Below are positions 37,901-50,750 of a stretch of DNA of 64,000 nucleotides, in pieces. The notes beneath the pieces are model-generated. The model searched no databases. It had not been told where the DNA came from and saw only the letters and a list, made by a program, of their open reading frames with translations. A program made the translations under genes and the position numbers. Source of the stretch: Litsea cubeba (Eukaryota > Streptophyta > Magnoliopsida > Laurales > Lauraceae); the NCBI GenBank assembly GCA_012931725.1, contig CM022951.1, positions 24,830,584-24,894,583 of the forward strand, read 5' to 3'. Every line of letters begins with the position of its first letter. Position 1 is the stretch's first letter.

Positions 37901-40900
37901 TTTGGAGGATCATGTGACTGATCAGGCTCCAATTATTTAGATTCAATTCACTTGATCCAAAGGATTCTTGATTCATACTCAATAAGGGCCCTATCAAGAT
38001 AAAAGTGTTAAAATATAAGTTAGACAGTAAAAATGAGGCCAAAATACGTCCCAAACTTAATCACAAATGTGCTGCATTAAAAGAAGGGACAAAACAGTAT
38101 TTTAATAGTCCATTTAGATCATCTAATCAGGCCCACCATCGCCTGGACGGCTGTCAATTCACAAAAAAGGGACAGTGGGTAAGTTCAGTTGGACCCAACT
38201 GAACCAAAGCCAAACCAAGCTTAGCTCAGCTGAAATAGCAACCCAATGATCACCCACACTTGGTGTACAAGCTGCAACTAGCAGCTGGTCCAACAGAATC
38301 AACCAGTGGGCCCCAGAAGGCATGATGTACAGGAAGATCCATAAAGACCTGCACAAGGTTTTCTTAGGAGATCCAATCCTTCTGTTTAGTTTTCTTTCCC
38401 TGTTTTGATGTAACTAGGTCTTTTTAACTTAGCATTTTCAATAGCTAAGGGAATTATAACGAGTGAATGAGATTTACTTAAGAGTTTTAACATGGTTTAG
38501 GATTTAGGTAATATAAATACTATAGAAAGGGTAGACTGTTTCAGACTCTTATTTCTCATAATAGTTTGAATAAAAGTGGCTGCTTTGCTGAACTTTTGCC
38601 TTCTCGGTTGAGAGCATCTCCCATTTCAAATACTTTGCAGTGGTTTTAGCGCTTACTGGTAAGTATAAACAACTGTTTTCACCTTGACCTGCATGCGATT
38701 TTGCATTAATTAAATATTTTGGGGTTTTGGATCACAAAAAATGGGGAAATCACTTCCTTGGCTGCATCAGCGGTCAAGGGCCTTTCCAACAAGAGAGGGG
38801 ATGCTGTGAAAGATGATCACGTCAGTGGCATGGAGTCCATAAGAAAGAGTCTTCAACCAAAGAGAAACTTTAGAGGAAGAGATTCTTAAGCACATAAAGT
38901 TTAGTGTGGCATCATGAGCTGCAATTGAAGAGTTTAAAGGGCCTCTTGGCATCAAATATCCCAGTATTATAAAGAGTCTCATTATCACCTCGGGACTCAG
39001 GAGGCTCAAGGAGATGAAATTAAAACAGTTTCCACCAAAGGAATTGGAGTAATTATAAGGAATTGTGTGATATTTAATGGATTATAAGGAATTGGACAGC
39101 AGGAGTTGGATGAATTATAACGAATAGTGGAGGAGAGATTCTCTAATCTTTTCAGATTCAGTTGGCTACAAGGAGTCAAAAGGAGCATAAGTATTGGCTA
39201 TTCTTCAAGATTTAGATATTGTATAGGGAGCTTTGTCGAGTTCAAGATGATCACTGGAAGAGACCATGGGAATGTAATCAAGTGGGCTAAGGAAAAAGAG
39301 GTTTATCCAATCAAGTGGGCTAAGGGAAATGTGGAATACCCATTGAAGTTGGCTTCCATACAAAGGGAGATAGCGAAGTTAGTATCTTTGATGACTGTCA
39401 CTTTCTTGCGAGTGTATAAAGAGGCAAATGAAGACGCTTAACATGCTAGCAAAACAGCAAGTACATAATCTACGGACAGGGTAGCTTCCATAAAAAACCA
39501 CTCTAGCCTCTCTTTTAAGCCATTACAGTATATAGCTCTTATACTATTGACTTTTTGTTTATTTTCTTATCATCTTCTTCACTTCAATAAGAGCCTTTTG
39601 TTTCCAATCAAACTATATATATGGTGCCAACCATAGTTACCTGATTCGCAGTTCGACCAATTCGGATTCGAATTCGCATTTTGCAATTCGACTCTTCCCC
39701 AAATTCGAAAATTCGATGGGGCAGGTTCATTTAGTTCATTCGTTGATTCGGTTAATTCTTTGAGACCTAATGAAATTTCGTTGGGGCGTCCCCTACTTAG
39801 CGACGCGCTGTATGGTCCGGATACAGTGATAAATGAGCAAGGACCGCTGCATCGGCGCCCGGGTGCAGTGCTAAATAGGCAAGGGTCCTCACACTCTATT
39901 GGACGAGTGTGGGGGGGTAAGGAAGCTAGTCCAAAATAGAAGGCTGAGATTGGGCACTTGGAACATTGGGAGCCTAACTGGGAAACTTATGGAAGTGGTG
40001 GATACAATGGAAAGGAGACGAATCGCAATTGCTTGCTTGCAAGAGACAAGATGGGTGGGACACAAAGCAAAAGAGATTGAGAGGACCGGGTATAAGTTAT
40101 GGTATACGGGACATAATAGATCGAGGAATGGGGTCGGCATAGTGGTAAACAAGGACTTAAAGGAAGATGTAGTGAATGTAAAGCGCTATGGAGATAGGAT
40201 TATTGCAATTAAGTTAGTATTAGGAGAAGAGATAGTGAACGTAATTAGTGCTTATGCCCCCCAGGTGGGCTTAGGAGATGGACATAAGGAGAAGTTTTGG
40301 GAAGACTTGGAAGGAGTGCTACTAGAGATACCCCAAGGAGAGATGGTCTTCATAGGAGGTGATTTGAATGGTCATGTAGGACGGGACGTAGATGGATACA
40401 TAGGAGTACACGGGGGATATGGGTACGGTAATAGAAATGAAGAAGGGAAGGATATCTTGGAGTTTTCAGTGGCTTATGATCTCATGGTAACTAACACATT
40501 TTTTAGAAAGAGAGAGGAGCATTTGGTGACTTATAAGAGTGGCTCATCGAGGACACAAATTGACTTCTTCTTAACTAGGAAAAGAGACCGTTTAGCTTGT
40601 AAAGATTGTAAGGTTATACCGGGGGAGAGCTTGACTTCCCAACATAGGTTGTTGATCATAGATGTGCAGTTACAAAGGTGGACTAGAAAAAAGAAGTTGT
40701 ATAGATGCTCAAGGACTAAATGGTGGAACCTGAAAGGTGATAAGCAACTAGCTTTAAGGGAAAGAGTACTAGAGGAAGACGTTTGGGCGACAGATGAGAG
40801 TGCAAATAATATGTGGGATAAGGTAGCAGAGTGTATTCGGAGGGTAGGGAAAGAAGTCTTAGGAGAATCTAAAGGGGGTGCTCCGGTACAGAAAGAGGCA

Positions 40901-43900
40901 TGGTGGTGGAGCGAAGCCGTCCAAGACAAGATAAGAGTTAAAAGAGAGTGCTTTAAAACGTGGCAAAAGGATCGAATTGAAGCAAACTTGGAGAGGTATA
41001 AAGAAGCAAAAAGAGAAACCAAAAAGGCAGTTAGTGAGGCCAAGGCAAAGGCATTTGAGGAGCTATATAGGCGACTTGACACTAAGGAAGGCGAAAGAGA
41101 GATATTCAAGCTTGCTAAAACTAGAGATCGGCGGACCAAGGACTTAAACCAAGTTAAATGCATTAAGGATGAGGATGAAAAGGTATTAGTAAAGGAGGAG
41201 GAGATAAAGGAGCGTTGGAAGAGCTACTTCTACAAGTTATTTAACGAAAGCAGTAGTAGTGACATACAATTGGGGCAGCTTACCATTTCTAGAGAAGAAG
41301 CGAATCATATGTTCTATAGGAGAATCAGTAGGGAAGAAGTTAAAGAAGTATTGAAAAGAATGAAGAATGGGAAAGCGGTTGGGCCAGATGGTATCCCTAT
41401 TGAGGTATGGAGGTGCTTGGGGGAGGATGGTATTAGTTGGTTGACAAAGCTTTTTAATGTAGTGCTAAAGAGCAAGAAGATGCCTAATGCATGGAGGAAA
41501 AGTATTCTTATACCCATATACAAGAACAAAGGAGATATTCAGAACTGTGCGAACTACCGCGGGATTAAATTGATGAGCCATACGATGAAATTATGGGAGA
41601 GAGTTATTGAGAGAAGACTAAGAAGAACAACAAATATTTCAGAGAATCAATTTGGTTTCATGCCTGGGAGATCAACCATGGAGGCTATCTTTCTCCTGAG
41701 GAGGTTAATGGAACAGTATAGAGAAGGTAAGAGAGATTTACATATGGTGTTCATTGACTTGGAGAAGGCCTATGACCGGGTTCCTAGGGAGATTCTTTGG
41801 AAAGTTCTGGAAAAGAAAAGAGTTTGTGTCGCTTATATTGAGGCGATAAAGGATATGTATGATAGAGTCGTGACATCTATAAGGACGACTGGCGGCGAAA
41901 CTAAGGAGTTTCCTATCACGATTGGTCTACACCAAGGCTCAGCGTTAAGCCCGTACTTGTTTGCCCTAGTTATGGATGAGATTACAAGACATATCCAGGA
42001 TGAGGTGCCATGGTGTATGTTATTTGCAGATGACATTGTTTTAGTGGATGAGACGAGAGAATGAGTGAATGCTAAACTTGAATTGTGGCGGAAAACATTA
42101 GAGACAAAAGGGTTTAGGCTAAGTCGATGCAAAACGGAATATATGGAATGCAAGTTTAGTCAAAGTAGGACACCTGGTAACATAGAAGTAAGTTTGGGCA
42201 CACAAAAGATAGTAGAAAAAGAAAACTTTAGGTACCTTGGATCTATGGTGCAACAGGATGGAGGGATTGATACTGATGTAAGTCACAGGATTCAAGCCGG
42301 GTGGACCAAATGGAGGAGTGCTTCGGGGGTATTGTGTGATCGGAAAGTCCCCCTCAAGGTTAAAGGAAAGTATTATAAGGTGGCGGTACGGCCAGCGTTG
42401 TTATATGGATCAGAGTGTTGGGCAGTAAAGCATAATCATGTCAAGAAGATGGAAGTTGCGGAGATGAGAATGCTAAGATGGATGTGCGGGATCACAAGGA
42501 GAGATAGGATTAGGAATGAGGAGATTAGGGGCATAGTAGGAATAGTACCGATTGGAGATAAAATGAGAGAAAATCGACTGAGATGGTTCGGCCATGTTAG
42601 AAGGCGTCCAACAGAGGCACCTGTTAAAAGGTGTGAAAGCATGGAGTTTGCCAAGAGTAGGAGAGGGAGAGGGAGACCCAAGAGAAGTTGGAAAGAAACT
42701 ATTAAACATGATCTTGCCTACATGGATCTAACGGAGGACATGGCCCTAAACAGATTTGATTGGCGTCGTCAAATCCATATAGCCGACCCCACCTAGTGGG
42801 AAAAGGCTTGGTTTGGTTTGGTTGATTCGGTTAATTCGTAATTCGAATTCGACAAGTTCGATATAATAGTTCGAATTAATATGATTATAGTACATTTGAA
42901 CTTCGCTTTTACTTGAGTATTCATAATTAGTTCATCTTTTGATACATTAAGAATGCAGTATGTGTCCATAATGATCGCATTCCATTGAATCTTTGGTAAT
43001 TGAAATTTAATTTCAATAAGTTAGGCCATTGTAAAAAAAATATTTAGTCCAATTGTCAATCCATCAGTAGCGCATATCTTAAAAATCTAAACCATTGAGA
43101 GGAAACATCAACTTTCACATTGGTTCCGAGAAAAAATTATTTTAATATGTTTGGCCCCACTTCAAATTTATCACATCTAAACTAATTAGATTTCATTCCT
43201 TTGTATTGTTAATTTAAATGTATCTGATCAATCTGATTGCTGAACTGATTTACATTGGGTGAAGAATTTTTCCAACATCCATGAGTTCTGATGTATTGAT
43301 TTTCAAGGGTGTGGATTGAAAACAAAGTACCCCACAGTCATGAACTTCATATAGAGCAAGGCTCCCCTAAGCTCGAGCTTAGGGAGAAAATTTTGTAAGC
43401 TCGTGCTTGTGGGGCCCACCTTTGGTCCATCCAAATGGACCAAACACATGACCCCCTTAAATTGCATATGTCCACCAACTTTCTGTAAGATCCGAATTTA
43501 CTGGACCGTTGGATTGACTGTATATCAATCCGAATGGATTGTTGACCATTAAACTCTTGGGCCCATATGGAGATGATAAAAATTACGATTGGGGCTGATT
43601 TTTTGCAAGGAGGAAGATCCTAGGGAGTCCTTGGAATCCCCCCACGCCTATCCCTATGTGGGTCCCCAATTGAGCCCCACGACACACTTGAGCTTACCTT
43701 ATCCTAAGCTTGAGCTTAGGGGAGCCTTGCTCCTTCATATATATATATATATATAGCATAGACTATTGTGTAGATCATAACTAAGGACCCAGACTCTAGC
43801 CTATTTCTTGGAAGATATCTATGGTGGTCCGTGGATATGGATGACAACTAAGAGAGAGAAAATGGTAAGGATAAACATCTTTTTTTCCTATTGTACCGGT

Positions 43901-46900
43901 GAGAGAGGGAGAAGGGTAAAAAAAACAAGAAACTTTTATGTTCTTTTCTCTCTTTCAAATGGTGAAAAAAATACGATGACTTCCTCGGTGAGATTCCTGC
44001 AACTGAAAACATCTGGTTCCTCAACATGGTGGTCCGCTATTATTAGAGGTAACTGTCCATCTCGATGCATAACTTTGCCCAGATAATATCTTTAAGCATG
44101 TGCTCCACACGAATTGCTTCCCAATATGCCTCATGAATGGTTTTGCAGTCACCCATTCTCTCCACTATATCGTGTCTCAAGCCTCTTACAAAACTAATGA
44201 AATCATGTTCCTCATCATCCTCCATTCCACATGCATCTTGGAGCCTTGAAAATTGGTCAGAATATTCAAGATCGGACAATTCTACTTGTTCCAAATCAAG
44301 AAATTGTCGAAAATAATCTTAATTCTCAACGTACCATATTGCATACTTAAATGCATATTTGGCCTTTTGTAGCATTGTAGAACTTACTGATATGAAATTT
44401 CATATTGGATGTATGAATAGACTGACCTTTTTTGTAGAGTTTAAACTCCACAAACAAAATGGTGAAAACGGATCTAAAATCCAATGTCAAATCGCTCCGA
44501 TGTCCCAAAAAATAAATCTGGGCCTTTGATCTCGATTAAATGTTCACCTTTTGTCAGTATTTTGAGGCTGAAATGGGCTTCAAGTGCAAACAGGTCAGAT
44601 CGACCCGAACCTATATCAAATTTGAACATGCACTTAATGTGGGAAGCAGATTTGGGCTTTTGCTCGAACGGGTCAGGCCTGACCTGGACCTGAACTCAAC
44701 CCAAACTCAGGCCCAATCTGACTTTTAGTCAAGCACGCGCCACAAGATCACACGTGGGCACTGTGGTTGCTGCGTCAGGCTTCGCATCAAGGAAGAAGGA
44801 AAAAAAGAGTTTGTGGACTTTTCATTGATGTTCGTCCAACGGGGAGAGGAAGGGCGATGGCATTGGCACAGGCACTAGCGCCGGTGATGTGGCGATGGGA
44901 GCGAAGGGGAAGATTGGCGATGGCGCTGGGCTCTGGCCGCCGGCGACGTTGGAGCAAAGGTGCCAGGTACAATGCCTTATTCTTCTCTATTCTTCTTATT
45001 TCTTTTTTTTTTTTTTTCTGGGCTAGGATTTTGGGAAAGAGATAGGGGTGGGGAGTTTTTGTGTTGGCTAGGGCTGGGAATGGGGAGGGCCAGGTAGGAG
45101 GGTGGAATGCTTGATGAAGGGTTTCGGTGGGAAGGCTTTGAGAAGGGGTTTCGATTGGAATAGGATCAATGGAGGAAGGTTTCAGAATGGTTGGTTTCGG
45201 CTGGATGTGGACAGTATGGTTCGGTTGGATGTTGTTGGATGGAAGTCCAGGTAAGGCAGCGGGAGGATGGATTGGGGTACTGTGGAGGGTTGGTAAGATG
45301 ATTTTTTTTTTTAGAGATAGTGGTGGTGGCAGTGGAAGTTTGACAATACAGGGTGGGCGTGATGGCTGGGATGGGTTCTGGGAAGGACGATTTAGATGGG
45401 TGGTGGGGGTCTGGGATGTGGTGGCGAATGATAGATAGGCTCTGATTGGCGATGGATGGATGGATCGGCGATCGGAGCAATATCGATTTTCGCTCTAATA
45501 CTAATTGATGCAGGCCCTAGGGTTAGGGCGTGCGGGAAGTGCTCAAAGCACAATTCGGCGCCGAAACACGTGTCCAAAGACACAATAAATCTCCATAGAG
45601 ACGATAAACGAGGATGCGCCTCAATGGGAAAACACAATTTTCATTAATCAACTCTCCGAGAATTTCTTCTCTACAATGTCATATAAATAAGAAACATAAC
45701 TTAGGGCCTAAGAAACCTAATAACCTATCTTAGGAAATAAATAAGAATCCTAATGGAAGGCAGTTGTCAGAATATTATATCCCAAGCTTTTGTGGATCGC
45801 TTACAGCTGAAAGTTCGGAAGCATCATCGTCCTTATTTTGCTAGATGGTTAATGACAGGTGATGAAGTGCAAGTCCGATATGCATGTCCAGTTACCTTTT
45901 CCATTGGTACAGATTATACAGATACAGTTTGGTGTAATGTGGTACCCATGGATAGTTGTGATATCTTATTGGGTCGTCCGTGGATGTATGACAAGAATGG
46001 AACTAATGGCATGCGCGACAACACATACACATTCATACATGGTGAAAAGCAAGTCACACTCCGTCCTATGAAACCGACACCACCGAAGCCAGGGTCAAGT
46101 TCTCGTCTCACCAAGGATGCGCTTCACGTGCACACTATCTACAGAAGTAACATCAAGAAGAAGAGCCGAGTTCGAGGTCGAACTCTTTTCCAACCTGGGG
46201 AGAATGATGCAGCAGCAATACTATATCATTGCAACAAGACTCGTGGGCCACATGTGGGACCCATGAAATTCTAATTTTAATTAGTTTTATTTTAGTAAGA
46301 GTATAATTAGGATTAGTTTCTAATTATTATTTGGTTTCCTAGTTTGGTTGTTTTCTTAGGCCTTAAGTTTCTTTTCTTATAAATATGACATTGTAGAGAT
46401 TGGTAATCTCATAGAGAGAATTGAGTTAATAGAAGAATTATCGTTGAAGACTGTTTCTTCCTCGTGTGATTGTTCCCTGGGAACTCTAATTGTGCCCTAG
46501 CACTTGCATCCTAACCCTAGGACTGCATCACTATCCTAATTACAACTCTTAAATAAAATTAGAAATCTAATAACAAATAAAACCTAAATATACTTGGGCC
46601 CTACACATGTGGCCTGAGGTCCATCTACATCAGTTGGCTAGCCCTTCAAGGTTGTGTCCTAAACATGGATTATCTTTGTCAGCAAAAAAGAACTATTGTG
46701 AATAACTGCCCAATGTGCCTTGCCGATGAGGAGCCGATGGATCATTTGTTCCTTTTAGAGTGGCTCTAGTCTTGTGGAGGTCAGTTCTTGGCTGGTTTGA
46801 GTGCAATTGGGCCTTCCCCATAGACACCGCAATCTTTCTTGAGGTTTAGAAGATGGTTGGCGTACGGCAAGGGGAAGATGCAGAACTGCTTTTTTTGGCT

Positions 46901-49596
46901 ACATTATGGGTAGTGGGTAAGGAAAGAAGTATGAGGTGCTTTCAATGTAGAATCCCCTCTGCTGAAGCTCTGATTGATAGTTCTTACTGCTTCTTGGTGA
47001 TCATGCACCTCTCAATCTCAAGGTAATATTTGTAAACACCCCCGACCCCGACCCCGACCCCTAAAAAAAAGGCCATTAGACTTAGATGGTAGTCCTATCG
47101 GCAATCAAGGTAGTGCATTCATTAGAGGAATCATTCGAGAATGGAATGCATCGCACATCCTTTAATATTCTGGCCTTGTTGGCTGTGGCAAGGTAAATAA
47201 AGTGGAGCTTCTTGCTTTGCAGACGGATCTGCGAAAAGCACTTCAGCTCAATCTTGGTGGTTTACTGTTGGAAGGTGATTTGATTGCATCATTTGTTGGG
47301 CTTCCAGCGCTGGTAAGGCTCCCTGGAGATTAGCGCATGCGATGGAAAAGTGCTTAATTTGTTTGGTAAGAAATTTAAATGCTTCATTCCATCATATTAA
47401 CCGATTGGCTAATGAGGTGGCAAACAGCCTAGCTAAGGAGGGGGTTTCTTACTAGAGTTTGTTTATATCTAATGAAAATAGTCTTTTGTATTGAGCCTTT
47501 CCAGCTGTTCTTCTATTTGCTCTATTGCTTCTTTTGGGTGGTTAACTTGTTGGTATATCATCAATAAAAACAAAAATTGTCGGTATATCTCTCATCCTGC
47601 CTTGCTTTTCTTAATGACGGTTACCATTCACAAAAAAGTAATAGCTCTACAAATTCAAGAAAATTAAAAATAGGAAATATACTTTATAATAGCAAACTTA
47701 AAAGACAAGTGTGAATCAACTCAAGTAAATTCATTTATTTATTTAGTTTATTAATTTTTGTATTTGACGATCAGAGAACAAATGCTTAAATATTCATAAT
47801 GATGTTTGATCTTGCTATCAACATAGTTGGGAAAAGGCTTTGATGATGATGATGTTTGATCTTGCTATCTCAGACCATATCATGATCAATAACATGAAAA
47901 CTCCATCAAAAAATAAAAGTAAAAACTATAAACTTAAAAACTGTTTTAAAAAATCAATTTTAATCAGAAAACTAAAAGCTTGAAACAGTGTTCAATTTTA
48001 TGATTTTTATGCTAAAAACAGTGTTTTGAGTTCTTTTATCTTTGAAAACTCATAAAATAATGCTATAAAAGTGTAACTTTTGTGAACTCATCAACTATCA
48101 CTTGGCCAAGCTTCATGAAACACAACCAAGTCATACCCCATTCTGTGTGTTATGTTCCAGATACATCTGCTAGGGATTTAAGTACAATAGAACTCAGCGG
48201 AGTCAACTCCCAATTCACTAAAGTCGCTAAAACTGGATAGGCAGAAAGAAAAATCTTATCCAGGCCATTAACCTATTATCTTCAATCAATAATCAGACAC
48301 CAAACTTCCTCCTAAAGTATTGGAAAGTGATAGCAGAGATGATATTTGACAAGTTGAAGCTGATGACTGATTAAGAATATGGAGTATATAATGATGTAAC
48401 AGTCATAACTGAATCTCTAGAGAAGTGGACAAAAAGAAAGAATTGGTGCATTAAAATTGGTGCATTTCACCATAACTAGAGGTACCCTTAGCAAAGATGA
48501 AGACAAAGAGAGCATAGAACAGATGGCAGACCTATAGAATTTAGGTTCCTTTTGAATGTGGGTAAGTTTAGTTGGTTAAGAAAATTGTTCAGCAAATATG
48601 AATTACAAGAAAACAGAAAAGAGCAAAGTGGTCCGTTTTATAAGAAACAAGGAGATACAAAAATTGCGGGCTTCTTTTTACAAATTGTTTTAAAAACTTA
48701 GACCAAAAGAATAAAGCTTGTAGAATCATATTCTATGGTTAGATGTAAAGGAATTTTGAACTTGGCTTGTTTTTGGGATAAGAATAATTAATTGAGGACG
48801 ACTCCAATAAGATAGGATAGAAATTGATGAAGATAATGATGGCGACCATGACCACGACAGAAAAATAAATAAATAATTAGAATAAATAACCATGTTGTCC
48901 CTTTTTATATAAGTAAAGGAGATATATAGAATAGTGCAAACTAACAAGAAGTCATACTTACACAAGCAAAATCTAATATTTCTACAAAAAAAAGCTTCAA
49001 ATAATGCCAGTAAAAATGTAGCTCAGATAACCATTTAATTAGACGACAACCAACAAGACAACATAAATTTACACAAGGTTTTCTAAATTCCAAAATACAC
49101 AAAAGATCAATGCAATTTTTCATCTTCTACTTTAGTATTGAAGCTACAAAGGCGATATTTTATTCTCTTTCTAAGCTTATCCAAGACAATATGTATGAGA
49201 CATCAACACTTCAACTCTGTAATCCTTTTAATTTATCAATAACCAGCATAATTCTTTATTATATATCTATCTGTGCACCATAGATCCTTTTCTTTTTTCG
49301 CTCCATTGGATGAGTGGTACAGTACTGTGGTTCTAACCTAGGGTGGCAGGGATCAACCCCCTGTCACCCCTGGGAAGGGAAATGCCTCTACCACTGAGCT
49401 ATTCAGTGGTTTGGCTATGCCACAGATCAATATTATGTCATGGAAAGGTTTTGAGGATGGTATATCCATTGCAGGGCACATCAATTCCATCATTTCAATC
49501 ACCCATTCAAACCGGGTTTGTGCCCAAAAGCTAATATTCAAATCTGCCTAACAAGGTTTATAGACTAGACCCCAGTACACACACAGGCACACGCGC

Positions 49597-49644
<48 letters not shown>

Positions 49645-50707
49645 AATAATGAAATCTCCCTCACTAATTATTGTTCCAAATGCCCCCCTTCAGTTCCCCA
49701 ATTTCCTATTTGAAATCTCCCTCCCTCCCTCTTTTCCTCTCACTAATTATTGTTCCAAACGCCCCCCTTCAGTTCCCCAGTTTCCTATTCTCTCCAATTT
49801 TCCAACTCCACCAAACCCATCCCACTTCCCAAAATTATATAATTTATATTATTCTCATGATTTAGAGGTCTCAAGGCCCTAGATTTGGTAAATCTATGGT
49901 TTTTACAATTTTGGAGGGGCACACTTAAATAATATTTATACATACATACATACATATATATATCTGTGTTGTGTGTGAGAAACTGAGCCAACCTAGCCGA
50001 GTCAACCTGACTCTACCTGACCCTAGCAAAGTCCAGGGCCGAGTCCAGTTTTAAGAACAGCCTGCAGCAGATATGTAGAAAAATTAAATATTTGCCAGAT
50101 GTGCCTTATTTTATAGTATACTCAATTATAATGAACCATAAAACAAAACAAAGAAGTTAAAATGTATATTATCAGTCAGCATAAGCGTGCAACTGGACTC
50201 AACCAGCCTGGTTTTTAAGTGCAGTGTTACGACAGTAGCTGGAGCAAGCCTTATTTTTTAGGCCCAGTATATAATCAGGATGAGAAAATCATATTCACCA
50301 AAAACAACTAAAGAGAGTGACTAAGCTTATCACTTTCCTAGAAAGCAGGATTGAACAAAGGTCAGAGTCCTAGACTCCCAGCAGGTCAGGACAGGCCCAG
50401 AACCATAGTGGTTGTGACAATCTTCAGCACAGCTCTGCCAAGCCATTTTCCATCGGTCAATTTTTTTTTTTTTTTGTAAACAATGCATCCACTTTCACTC
50501 ATTGGCATATGTAAGAAATTTATAAGAGATTCAAGTTACATAACAGTAGTTCTCATACAGAATATGCTATATGTGCCAGAATTAAGACAAAGCAAAGAAC
50601 TGGTAACCTGAGTGGTCTTCCCACAACCAGTCTCACCAGATATCAGGACCACCTGCTTCAGAACATAAAACAAAGAGAACTGAGAAGATGATTATCATTA
50701 AGATTGG

Positions 50708-50750
<43 letters not shown>

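Larger units (their letters stand above)
45487..46629 (-). mobile_element. Gypsy PBS-like site and 5' LTR, split by a 778-bp insertion
   Basis: GCTCTAATACTAATTGATGCA at the low end is a decayed PBS plus LTR end, like the perfect one at 55485. The LTR runs 45500-45754 and resumes at 46533-46629 (ATCCTAATTACAACTC), the same order as in the uninterrupted LTR at 55499-55841. Confidence 0.72.
35434..50607 (-). other. 15.2 kb intron
   Basis: Donor CAG|GTTACC, acceptor GTTCCAG. Contents: a degenerate L1 LINE (36150-37620), two AT-rich stretches with TATA-like and AATAAA-like signals that may be solo LTRs (about 38380-38760 and 39020-39630), the RTE LINE in a hAT-like element (39632-42900), a Mutator-type MITE (43354-43732), gypsy gag, leader and LTR (44043-46629) and an L1 tail (46625-47530). 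From 47580 to 49560 I see nothing but AT-rich sequence. A 50-bp segment is repeated at about 49660-49710 and 49740-49790. Confidence 0.82.

Noticed and set aside
40531..41163. 210-codon minus-strand frame
   Set aside because: It is the antisense shadow of the RTE LINE frame.
44767..45438. Open frames in the GC-rich stretch near 45 kb
   Set aside because: They lie in the leader of a gypsy element next to its PBS and match nothing recognisable.
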